Source: Hortaea werneckii
Taxonomy: Eukaryota > Ascomycota > Dothideomycetes > Mycosphaerellales > Teratosphaeriaceae
Length of the DNA: 64,000 nt
Direction of reading: 5' to 3'
Assembly: GCA_037044905.1 (NCBI GenBank)
Contig: JBAOKB010000182.1
Span: 248,001 to 312,000 of the forward strand
Part shown: positions 56,009 through 64,000 of the stretch, in pieces
Layout: each line of letters begins with the position of its first letter
How positions within the stretch are numbered: the first letter of the stretch is position 1
Notes under the pieces: model-generated
Seen by the model: only the letters and a program-made list of their open reading frames with translations
The model's database searches: none
Told to the model about the DNA's origin: nothing
Position numbers and translations under genes: made by a program

Positions 56009-56869
56009 GGCCGCCGCTGCGTGCGTCCGCGCACGTGGACCCGAGAGACGCGGAACACAGAGGAAAGGCAAGGCAGAGCTGGAGGAGGGAGAGGGTGGAG
56101 GACCCGATGTGGTCAAGAAGGAAAAAGCTGGCGGGCGATCGAGGGCACAGAGGGCACACGGAGGCACAGGGCAACGCTCGCAGATCAAGCGGGGTGTGGG
56201 TGTGGGTGTCGCGTGGCGGCGGCGTGCGCTTTGCACCCTCTCGGCACCGATTCAACCGGATTCTTCTCACACCTTGTCTGCCGAGACAGATCTTGCATGA
56301 TTGGTCCCGGTCACAACCGTCTCAGACGCGCAGGCTCTCAGTAGGTCATCCGGACTGCCGGCATTGGATGCGGAAGCGCTACAGCGGCATTACTGACTAC
56401 CAAGTGTACCACATCCAGTGCTCTTGATGCGGAGGTAGATCAAACAGGTCATCCACCAACAGTAATCCATGAGTGCATACTACTTGCAGGTCCAAACCCC
56501 GCTCCAAATGCTGACAGCCGCGGAGACGATTTGATTGGCTGGACTCAAAAGGGTACAGCCTCACGAAAGGTGATGGACGATTGGAAAGCGAGAACACGTC
56601 TCGAGCACGTTTACGGATGATTATGTATCTTCCTCTAGGTAAATAACTTCGCAGGTGCCTGTAGGAAAGCTATAGGACGCAACTCGCAGCTATCAGTAAG
56701 CCTATCGGCTGTCTTTCCGGCCCAGCGGCTTCTGGTGAGGAGAACATCGGCAATCCATATAGCTGCAATCCACAACCTCTCGAAGGAGCACATCTCCATT
56801 GACGCCTGCATTACTTCTATATCAACACCAATACCTGCATCACCAAAGGACAATTCGCTCTTGGACATT
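56009..56869. promoter_or_regulatory. Divergent promoter region between the zinc-finger regulator and the cupin gene
   Basis: About 860 bp between divergent starts. Several frames run through it on both strands with biased composition but no domain. Purine-rich tracts (about 56050-56130) lie upstream of the regulator. Confidence 0.5.
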
Positions 56870-57423
56870 ATGGTTCAGGTCAAAAGCTACCCCCTATCCC
56901 AATCCAAACTCATCCCGAATTCCCCATTCCCTCTGCTGCACTATCCCGGTTACTATCCGAGAAAGCCGATTGCAACACCTCCAAAGTCTATGACCTCTTC
57001 ACCGCGAATGGGTGGGAGATCAATTGGATCTTCCGGTATGGTCCGACGCAGCGCTCCCACTATCACTCCAAAGCGCATGAGTGCATGGCCGTGTTAAGCG
57101 GGACAGCTACAATACGCTTCGGATCTGGAGACACCAGCGAAGATCTGGAAGCCAGTACACATGGTTCAGAGCACGAAGACTGCGGCATAGAAGTCAAGGC
57201 CTCGGCTGGCGATGTTTTCGTGATCCCTGCAGGCGTCTCACACAAGACGTTCGATACGACGCCAGCTGAGTTTGCGCTCTTGACGCCTGGGAATGGCCGT
57301 GGCATCGAAGCCGACGATCCAAGGGAAGCCCTCTCACGTATCAAGCTCGATGGGTTCACGATGATGGGTGCGTATCCTCTGGGTGGCGAATGGGATTTCT
57401 GCGAAGGTGGGGAAGATGACTGA
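56870..57423 (+). CDS. Cupin-domain protein (YjlB-like), one frame break
   Basis: Start at 56870 (MVQVKSYPLSQSKLIPNSP). The cupin core is in the second frame: NWIFRYGPTQRSHYHSKAHE gives the metal-binding HxH...E of cupin motif 1, then MAVLSGTATIRFG, then GDVFVIPAGVSHKTF for motif 2 with its His. The ending GAYPLGGEWDFCEGG matches the family of small single-cupin proteins. The two frames join if one base is missing near 56953-56957 (TAT|CCGAG). About 184 residues, no signal peptide. The family holds a metal in a beta-barrel; the reaction is unknown. A stretch of about 20 acidic residues between the two motifs is typical of fungal copies. Confidence 0.85.
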
Positions 57424-58116
57424 AGAGGCGAGGCGCGTGGACTGTGCCTAAACCGGAGAGGGATCCTGTGATGGGAAGGTCAGAGGAAGGCCTGTGTGGT
57501 TTGTGGCATTAGGCTTATGCAAAGGAGCTTAGATAGGCATAAAAACCATTACGAGGTTCATATTCGAGCTTTTATGTTCCCTCTCTGATGCCATAATCTC
57601 TAAATCTCTACTGTCTATCCACCAAAAGAATTCTGGAAACATTCAAGACATGTAAGGCTAGAGCAACTGGATGCTTTTGAGAGCTTTCCAGCTGCAATGA
57701 TCCTTCTCAAGACGACAGCTGAGCGCGCCAAATGTGACGTTCTTTTACTTCCGTCAGGCTCCGCATTCATTGTTGCAGTCGTGCCATGCTGAGCCATCCC
57801 TGCTCACATCGTTCCAGAGCAGCAGGTGGAAGCCTAAGACGCTTGGCCGCAGGAATCTGGGCTGAAAATAAAGGAAGCCGCAAAGTCGCTCATGCCAAGA
57901 CGAATTCTTCGTCTTTGGGCTGTTGTTGCGCCAACAGTACCTTCGCGTGCCGAGAGATGGCGGGCTCATTAGGTTTTTGCCGAAATCGTAGACCCTTCTT
58001 CGCGGATCGTGTCTGTTGAGGTCTCTGAGAGGTGCCGCCTTGATGGTGCTGGACCCATTAAGAAAACAGGGTCAAGCTGCGAGCCCGCATGTATCTTTCT
58101 GTGATCCAAAGCATTT
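57424..58116. other. Convergent intergenic region, no gene recognised
   Basis: 3' ends of the cupin and Yar1 genes. Short frames only. Confidence 0.5.
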
Positions 58117-58743
58117 TCACTCGTTCATGTTCACATCTCCAGCAGCACCACCCACAGCAGCTGATCCGTTGCTGCCACTTGCCTCTCCTTCCACTATCTC
58201 CACTTCGTCATCCGCTCCAAGCTGACCCTCCTGACCCGCTTGTTCAACCTTCCTGCCGCCGGCCTCCAGCAAGTATTGGACAACGTCGTTCTTCTCCGCT
58301 CTCTCTGCCTCAAACATTGCCAGATGCCCAGCGGCATTCTTGACCCACATGTCCGCGCCCGCTGCGACTAGCAGCTTACACACTTCGAGGTGCCCATTGT
58401 ACGCTGCCCAATGTAAGGGAGTGTTTCCTTCCTTGTTCTGCCCATTGAACAGCAAAGAGCCCACAGTCTTGCCATCAGCTGCCTTGTTTTGCTCACCCGT
58501 GTTTAGTTGGGTCAATAAGCTCTTCAAGAGATCTACGAGACCATTTGCAGAGCAAAAGTGTAGCACCGTGTTGCCCGTGTTAGGGTCGGCCGCAGCCTCG
58601 AGGACATCTCTGGGCTGACATTCGTGCTTCTGGGAGAGTTCCTGGATGGTTTGCTGCAAGTCCTCTGCTTCATTTGCTCGGGTGAAATAGAGCAGATCAT
58701 CCACCTCTTCGAAAGCGAGGGAGGGCGGCGAAGTGGGATGCAT
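58117..58743 (-). CDS. yar1: Ankyrin-repeat protein, Yar1-like chaperone of ribosomal protein uS3
   Basis: Intact 208-residue protein from ATG 58743 (MHPTSPPSLAFEEVDDLLYF). Two to three ankyrin repeats are present: DPNTGNTVLHFCSANGLVDLL (about residue 55), NKEGNTPLHWAAYNGHLEVC (about 103) and NAAGHLAMFEAERAEKNDVV (about 138). An acidic C-terminal tail follows (DDEVEIVEGEA). Size, acidic tail and the N-terminal DDLLYF helix agree with yeast Yar1, which binds newly made uS3 and escorts it to the nucleus. An open frame continues upstream to 58809 and beyond but lacks a better ATG. The gene is divergent from the Ypq1-type transporter (336 bp between starts). Confidence 0.85.
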   Translation of the reverse strand: MHPTSPPSLAFEEVDDLLYFTRANEAEDLQQTIQELSQKHECQPRDVLEAAADPNTGNTVLHFCSANGLVDLLKSLLTQLNTGEQNKAADGKTVGSLLFNGQNKEGNTPLHWAAYNGHLEVCKLLVAAGADMWVKNAAGHLAMFEAERAEKNDVVQYLLEAGGRKVEQAGQEGQLGADDEVEIVEGEASGSNGSAAVGGAAGDVNMNE

Positions 58744-59078
58744 GTTTGTGTGAACGACTGTGACTTGTCTTGATATCTGCTCATAGACAAATTCGCGATC
58801 AAAAAACACGAACCGAACGTCACTTTTTCTTTCTGGACTTGCATTGGTCTCGGTCGAAGCCGCCTCCGCAAACTCTATTTCAGCCTCACTATACCTATTG
58901 CGTAATAGCCGAGTAGAAAACTCGATATTCGCTTTGACTCCTCTTCTCCAGGCCTGATCTTCGGTTTAAAGACGCGCAGGTGCTTGCAATATAAACTATC
59001 AAAAGGCACCTTTTTGTCGTGTCCAGGGCATTTCACGCTTGGTATAGCACCACTACCTCTGGACCAGAAGCCGACAAA
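58744..59078. promoter_or_regulatory. Divergent promoter between Yar1 and Ypq1-type genes
   Basis: A compact 335-bp region shared by two divergent genes; no frame of its own. Confidence 0.6.
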
Positions 59079-60224
59079 ATGTTCCCACCATCCGGAGGAT
59101 ACCAACTGGACATTGAGACTCTTTCAGGACTCTGCGGTTCGATCAGTATCGCATGCTGGGTGGTCGTATTCTCTCCTCAGATCATTGAAAACTTCAGACG
59201 GAGCTCTGCAGAAGGCCTCTCCATCGAATTCGTGATCATCTGGCTTGCTGGAGATGTTTTCAATATCCTGGGAGCCGTCTTGCAAGGCGTCCTGCCTACA
59301 ATGATCATCCTGGCAATCTACTACACCTTCGCCGATGTGGTGCTGTTAGGCCAGTGCTTCTACTACAGGGGTTTCACTCTGCGCGATCCAAAGCCCGAAC
59401 CACCTGCGAATGATGAGAATGAAGCACCTAGCGAGCGCACTCCGCTGGTCGCAAATGGCCAAGCAACAAGCCCATCGGCCCACCGTCACCCGAGCGCTGC
59501 AGACATAGAGTCAAACTCACGTACTCGGTCTCAGTCATCCTTCCGCGACCGCATGGCCAGTTTGGATGGGACGCATATGTCGCCAGCTGTTCCCATGCAC
59601 CCTCAGCCAAAGTCGGCCAGTGACGCAGAGGCTCTTAAACCGAGCCAGCCTCGCAGCTGGACGCAAGCAATTCTCTTCAACAGTACTGCAATCTTGCTCG
59701 TCATTGCTGCTGGCACAGCTGGGTACTACCTCAGCCCATCCTCGCCACCGACCGACGAGCATGGTCTAACGCCCGCAGACGAGCAAGCTCAGAGCCTGCA
59801 ATTCAGCCTATGGGGCCAGATCTTTGGATACGTCTGCGCTGTCCTCTACCTTGGAAGCCGTGTACCCCAACTACTGCTGAACTACCGCCGCAAATCGACC
59901 GAGGGACTGAATGCACTCTTCTTCCTCTTCGCATGCATCGGCAACCTCACCTACGTCTTGAGCATCTTCGCCTTTTCACCACTCTGCTCAACTTACAAGC
60001 ACGGCCATTTCCATCAGCACCACTGCCACGACGGAGAAGCCAGAGCCGTGTATGGCAGGTACATCCTCGTCAACCTGAGCTGGCTTCTTGGCAGCCTGGG
60101 GACCTTGTTCCTGGACTTTGCCGTCTTCGTGCAATTCTTCATCTACCGGGGAAGTGCGGCTCCGGAAGATATCCCAAGGACTGCGAACGGAGAAGGCCGA
60201 GGACGTGAGCCGAATGAGCGATAG
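59079..60224 (+). CDS. PQ-loop vacuolar cationic amino-acid transporter, Ypq1/PQLC2 type
   Basis: A single intact exon of 381 residues. The start at 59079 (MFPPSGGYQLDIETLSGLCG) is the first ATG of the frame. Seven membrane helices and two PQ-loop motifs are visible: VVVFSPQIIENFRRSSAEGLS near residue 35 and LGSRVPQLLLNYRRKSTEGLN near 270. The proline-glutamine dipeptide is present in both. A Ser/Pro-rich cytosolic loop of about 100 residues separates the halves. Yeast Ypq1-3 and human PQLC2 (SLC66A1) exchange lysine and arginine across vacuole/lysosome membranes. This gene is the SLC66A1 type, distinct from the Any1/SLC66A2-type gene at 4.3 kb. Confidence 0.92.
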   Translation: MFPPSGGYQLDIETLSGLCGSISIACWVVVFSPQIIENFRRSSAEGLSIEFVIIWLAGDVFNILGAVLQGVLPTMIILAIYYTFADVVLLGQCFYYRGFTLRDPKPEPPANDENEAPSERTPLVANGQATSPSAHRHPSAADIESNSRTRSQSSFRDRMASLDGTHMSPAVPMHPQPKSASDAEALKPSQPRSWTQAILFNSTAILLVIAAGTAGYYLSPSSPPTDEHGLTPADEQAQSLQFSLWGQIFGYVCAVLYLGSRVPQLLLNYRRKSTEGLNALFFLFACIGNLTYVLSIFAFSPLCSTYKHGHFHQHHCHDGEARAVYGRYILVNLSWLLGSLGTLFLDFAVFVQFFIYRGSAAPEDIPRTANGEGRGREPNER

Positions 60225-60450
60225 ATTAATCTATATATGTGTATATTAGGTTGCAAGCAACACAAGAAATATCCTCCCTATTAGGCTCCAATTGTTTGAA
60301 TACCCTCCAGAACAAGCCTCCCAAAAAATGTAAAAGAAAAGAAAGGCTTCCCTCCAAGCCTGAAAATGCTGAGATCTATGAAATTACAGCAGATTTCCAC
60401 TCCACTTTACACATCGCACCAGATGGTGACCATTATCGCATGAACTGAGC
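60225..60450. other. Convergent 3' intergenic region
   Basis: 226 bp between the transporter stop and the stop of the secreted repeat protein; A/T-rich with nothing else visible. Confidence 0.5.
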
Positions 60451-63206
60451 TCAACAGGTCAGACCACCCGCGCACAAGACCGGACTGGCGCAGACCTGCA
60501 GAACTCCATTGACTAGGCCACCGCAAGATGCAGTCGCGGCGGTGTTTGCGGCCGAATAGGTCGATCCGGAAATTGTGCCTGTCGTTAACACGACGCTCGC
60601 GGTCGCAGGACGCGTGAGTGTTGAGAACGTGGACGCAGAGGTCGGCCGCGAAAGTGTAGATGTGTCGCCTGGCGATCCAGAAGAGGATCCAGGAGCGGAA
60701 GTGCTAAGACTTGTCTGAGAGGCGGAGGCAGAGCTCAACACATCTGTAGGGAGACAGAGGATGGAGCTGTTGATGAGCGTTACACAGGAAGAGGTTGCCG
60801 AGGGTCTGGGTGCCATTGACGTTGTTAACGTCGTGGTGTAAGCTATGTACACCGTAGCAGATCCAGTGTTGCTTGTCGTACTCAGGGTCGCCAACAGTGG
60901 GATGTTGGAACAGGTCAAAGCCCCTCCGGCAGTGCTGCAGGAAGTGATTGTCGTGGTGGATTCCACGGTGGTGACTGGGATGACGGTTGTGATCTTGCTC
61001 GCGCTTGCCGTGGCAGGCGATCCTCCTCCGATGCCTGGGAGAAGTCCCCAACGCTGCCTCCGCCGCCCACATCTACGCTGAGACCTACCGGCGGACAGGC
61101 CCAAACTGGCGCTCAAGCCAGATGAATCAAGACCTAGTCCGACACCAGCAGAAGCGCCTAAAGACAAGGAAGCGGCTGCCGTCACGCTTGCCTGGATGTC
61201 AATGATGGTGGAGTTGGGACCTCCAATGCCGACACCGACACCGACCCCAACTGATGGATCGGCTGTCACTTGCGCGATCACGCAGCCGTCAAGGATATTG
61301 CCGCCGTTGGTACACGTGGCTGTCGGAGTCGCAAGCGAATTGATGACTGATGCTCCGGGGGCTGTTGGCAATGTAATGGGCAAGTCGAGGCTTCCAGTGG
61401 CTAGATCAGATGGCAGCAGAGTATTTGGCAAGCCACCTAAGCTTGCTGAGAGCCCAGCAGACACGCTTATTGGCAACCCACCGGGGATTCCTGCCACATA
61501 GTTGGCAAGCCGAATTGCAGCGACGGCAGACGAGTTTCCGCGAACGAATGCTGCCCCGACATCGTTGTAAAGGTAACAGGTTCCCACGCCGTCTCCATTC
61601 GCTGCGCCGAGGTACAAGAATGCAGTGCAGTACTGCGCACCTTGGTTGGTACTGCTTTCGTCGCACTCTGTAAAGCAGTCGTCGAAGCTATTGCTGGCTT
61701 GGTCGGCGCTATACGGGACTCCAGAAACTCCTTTCCCACATCCTACCACATAGGTGGGCCCGTTCTCACTGACGAGTTGGCCATCGTTTTCTGGGCACAC
61801 GAGTTCTGAGTAAGATGTCTGCACTGGGATGATAGATGTGGGAATTGCTGACGCCAGTGTCTGGACAGCCGATATTGAGGGGTACGGGATGTATGGTTCG
61901 CCGGTTGTGCCTGGTTCAAAAATAGGCACGGAGGACGATAAAGGCAGCGCGGAATTGAGATCCAGAGAGGGTAAAGGCAGCGTGGTGCTAACGTCCAAAG
62001 AAGGTAAAGGCAGCGCAGTAGTGATATCCAGAACAGATGAGGGCAGCACATTGCTAATGCCCAGAGAAGATACAGGCAGCGTAGGAGTAATGTCCAGTGA
62101 TGGTAAAGGCAAAGCAGTGGTGATATCCAGAGAAGGTAAAGGCAGCGCAGTGGTAACATCCAGAGAAGGTAGAGGCAGCGCAGTGGTGATGTCCAGAACA
62201 GATGAGGGTAGCACATTGCTAATCTCTAGAAAAGATAAAGGTAGCGCAGTGGTGATTTCCAGAACAGATGAGGGCAGCGCAGTGGTGATGTCCAGATAAG
62301 ATAAAGGTATCAAAACTGCTGGGAAGGACGTTGGTGCGACAATACTGATGGTTGGTGGTGCGTAAGTAAACGTCAGGCTTCCTTGGACATTGATCCCAGA
62401 GCTGACGAAAGATGTTGGGATAGCTTCAAGAAGTGTGGAGCCGCCAACAACGACAGGTCTCTTTGAAAGTCGGGCAAATTGCACAGTTGGCGAATAAACA
62501 CCACTGTCAGGAACCTGGCTCAAATACTTGGCACAGCTAGCAGTCGACGTGTCATATCCCACACCTTGACAGAGCTCCCGGCTTGAGCACTCAGCGATAC
62601 AAACAGAGATATTAGTCGTTTGAGTCACTTCAAGCAGGCCTCCTGAGTACGTTGTCTCGCATTCAATGGTATACTGGTCGCCGCTCGACGGATCGACGTA
62701 CAAATACGACTGCTGAGTGCTGTTGCAAGCCAGGCTCGTCGATGTAGGTAAAACCGTGGCAGAGCTTGTAGGGGATCCAACGCCTATTATAGAGATCGAG
62801 GCAGTAGGTAAATTTGTTGGAAGTATTCCTGTCTCGATACTTCCTCCGGGGATGACATTGGTAGAGATGCCGATGAGGGCGTTGGGTTTGTAAAATATGA
62901 GGTGTTGATATCCACTGGTGACGTTGGAATAGTTGTACCACCTGGTAAGTTGATCGATGGGGAGTATGGAATAGCTGTAATGCCATCCAAGGTGCAGCTG
63001 CCGGTGTAATCCGGCGGGTGTGTCGTCACTAATTGGGTGACGGTGACGGTGACAGGGCAGCCTATGCAGTGTTAGCTTCAGGAACGAGTTCCTGTTGTTG
63101 AGATTGACTGACTACTGGGTAACTGGGCTTTAACAGGTGAGGTTGCCCCCCACAACAGCAAAGCATACCTGCCCATTGAAAGATAGCATGGCCTTCCACA
63201 CTTCAT
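60451..63206 (-). CDS. Secreted Ser/Thr-rich protein with PAN/apple-like Cys modules and an 11-residue tandem repeat; frame breaks
   Basis: Exon 1 (63206-63116) encodes a signal peptide (YALLLWGATSPVKAQ). A 54-nt intron (GTAGTC, GCTAAC, ATAG) joins it to CPVTVTVTQLVTTHPPDYTG at 63061. Two Cys-rich modules look like PAN/apple domains: NISVCIAECSSRELCQGVGY, and NSFDDCFTECDESSTNQGAQ then YCTAFLYLG. Between them lie eleven copies of an 11-residue unit (consensus LDITTALPLPS). The C-terminus is Ser/Thr-rich. The first 60 codons of exon 2 are in another frame from the rest (break near 62870-62890), and a local double shift occurs at about 61045-61090. About 870 residues in total. No GPI-type hydrophobic end is obvious; it is probably a wall or extracellular glycoprotein. 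Confidence 0.78.
61933..62295 (-). repeat. Eleven tandem copies of a 33-bp coding repeat
   Basis: Each copy encodes an 11-residue unit of the type L-D-I-T-T-A-L-P-L-P-S with variants at positions 3-6 and 8-11. Three units ending in S-S-V share a second pattern (ISNVLPSSV and relatives), suggesting higher-order duplication of blocks. Confidence 0.9.
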
Positions 63207-64000
63207 GGTGAAAATGCCAATCAACAGCCCAAGAAACCAGAAGCCGCAAGAAGTCGGACAATGCGTAGGCCAGGTAACGACACAAAAATGGAACCAAAGA
63301 ATGACGAGGAGCCCAACGACAGTGATAGCTTGCGTTTCCTACGCAACGCCATCACTATAAGTATGAACTCAAGAAATGAAAGGTCTGATGGGTGGCATGG
63401 ACTCATAATCACAACAAACAAGTTATGATGAATGCTCAACGGTTGAGATCATACAGGGGCAAGAAAGGAAATGAGGCAAACAATTGAAACCCAATGAAGT
63501 CAACACCAACCATGATCGTTTAGTCATTGAGGAAGGGGGAAGCAAAACCCTCATTGGATAGGCTCTTTCCTGGAGCCTAGATCGGTTCATTGTGCCTGTA
63601 TTGATCGAGTACTCATTTCTAGTGTCGAGATTGAAGACCGTCTGCATATACATGATGAGCATCCGGCATGCCGGGCCCGGCATCCGTGCGCGGGTCAGCC
63701 AGTGTTGTCGGGATGCCGGACGACTCTTGGCTCTTCACGGCTCCGGAATGCACGCATAGACCGGCTTCTTGTTTGATTCCTCAAGCCGACAGTTTAGCCC
63801 CGGAGAGGTGTAGGTCCACTCGAGTGACATTTTGCTTGGAAATGCGGTGCGGGCTATCTGCACTGAGGCAATACGTAGCCGTTCATCTCCACAGGGACTT
63901 GCTCCAAAGTCATTTGTAAGAGACTCGGGGTGAGGCTGCTGCTAAGCACAGACTATGTCCCCGGGATGCCGAATTCCTAGAATCGGCACACTTCATTCAC
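63207..64000. other. Right-edge region, no gene recognised
   Basis: Upstream of the secreted repeat protein. The minus-strand frame 63683-63423 and the plus-strand frame 63668-63919 have no domain. A gene starting beyond the window cannot be excluded. Confidence 0.4.

Noticed and set aside
44540..60224. ACT/CASTOR-like gene and Ypq1-type transporter as an arginine-sensing cluster
   Set aside because: They are 13-15 kb apart with many unrelated genes between them; co-location is probably chance.
61933..62295. Tandem repeat as a CRISPR array
   Set aside because: The units are directly adjacent with no spacers, lie in a coding frame, and the host is a eukaryote.
61829..62299. 156-codon plus-strand repeat protein
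   Set aside because: It is the antisense reading of the 33-bp repeat array of the secreted protein; no start context or domain.
1..64000. Biosynthetic gene cluster or transposon-rich accessory region
   Set aside because: No polyketide synthase, NRPS, terpene cyclase, P450 cluster, transposase, integrase or long terminal repeats were seen; most genes are conserved single-copy types.

Overview
This window is nuclear DNA of a filamentous ascomycete, most likely a Dothideomycete of the Capnodiales/Mycosphaerellales type (inference). The evidence is about 29 protein genes at roughly 2 kb spacing on both strands, 1-4 short introns per gene (about 50-75 nt, GTATGT/GTAAGT donors, CTAAC/CTGAC branch sites), and Pezizomycotina-specific families: HapX, DUF3405, OTT_1508-like deaminase, C2H2+Zn2Cys6 fusion regulator and short BTB proteins. 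I saw no rRNA, tRNA, transposon or CRISPR array, and no operon logic.

Layout. 0-5 kb: 5' part of an APC amino-acid/choline permease, a secreted amidohydrolase and an Any1/PQLC1-type PQ-loop protein. 5-13 kb: AIG2-like cyclotransferase, a large Ulp2-type SUMO protease and a class II (4EHP-like) eIF4E. 14-21 kb: MORG1-like WD40 protein, septin Cdc3/AspB and, divergently, the ribosome-biogenesis factor Pwp2/Utp1. 21-30 kb: DUF3405 membrane protein, alpha/beta hydrolase, OTT_1508-like deaminase and the iron regulator HapX. 32-39 kb: two short BTB genes with the same exon-1 structure flank a METTL25-like methyltransferase, the t-SNARE Tlg1 and a hypothetical protein. 39-48 kb: large GPI-anchored-type surface protein, RBR RING protein, CASTOR/ACT amino-acid-sensor-like protein and a small secreted chitin-binding protein. 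48-57 kb: PhoD-like phosphatase, GFA-domain protein, hypothetical protein, C2H2/Zn2Cys6 regulator and a cupin. 58-63 kb: Yar1 ankyrin chaperone divergent from a Ypq1-type vacuolar amino-acid transporter, then a secreted protein with a Cys-rich PAN/apple-like region and eleven 33-bp repeats.

Two themes run across the window. Many housekeeping genes serve ribosome/translation (Pwp2, Yar1, eIF4E) and trafficking (Tlg1, septin, Any1, Ypq1); several others face the environment (HapX, chitin-binding protein, mucin-like proteins, secreted amidohydrolase). The second theme is a striking excess of single-base frame breaks. At least 18 otherwise convincing genes switch reading frame without a usable intron, usually at or next to a short homopolymer, while about ten genes are intact. 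Uncorrected assembly indels explain this best, but it must be settled before any of these genes is called a pseudogene. Coordinates of the broken genes are therefore given as spans.
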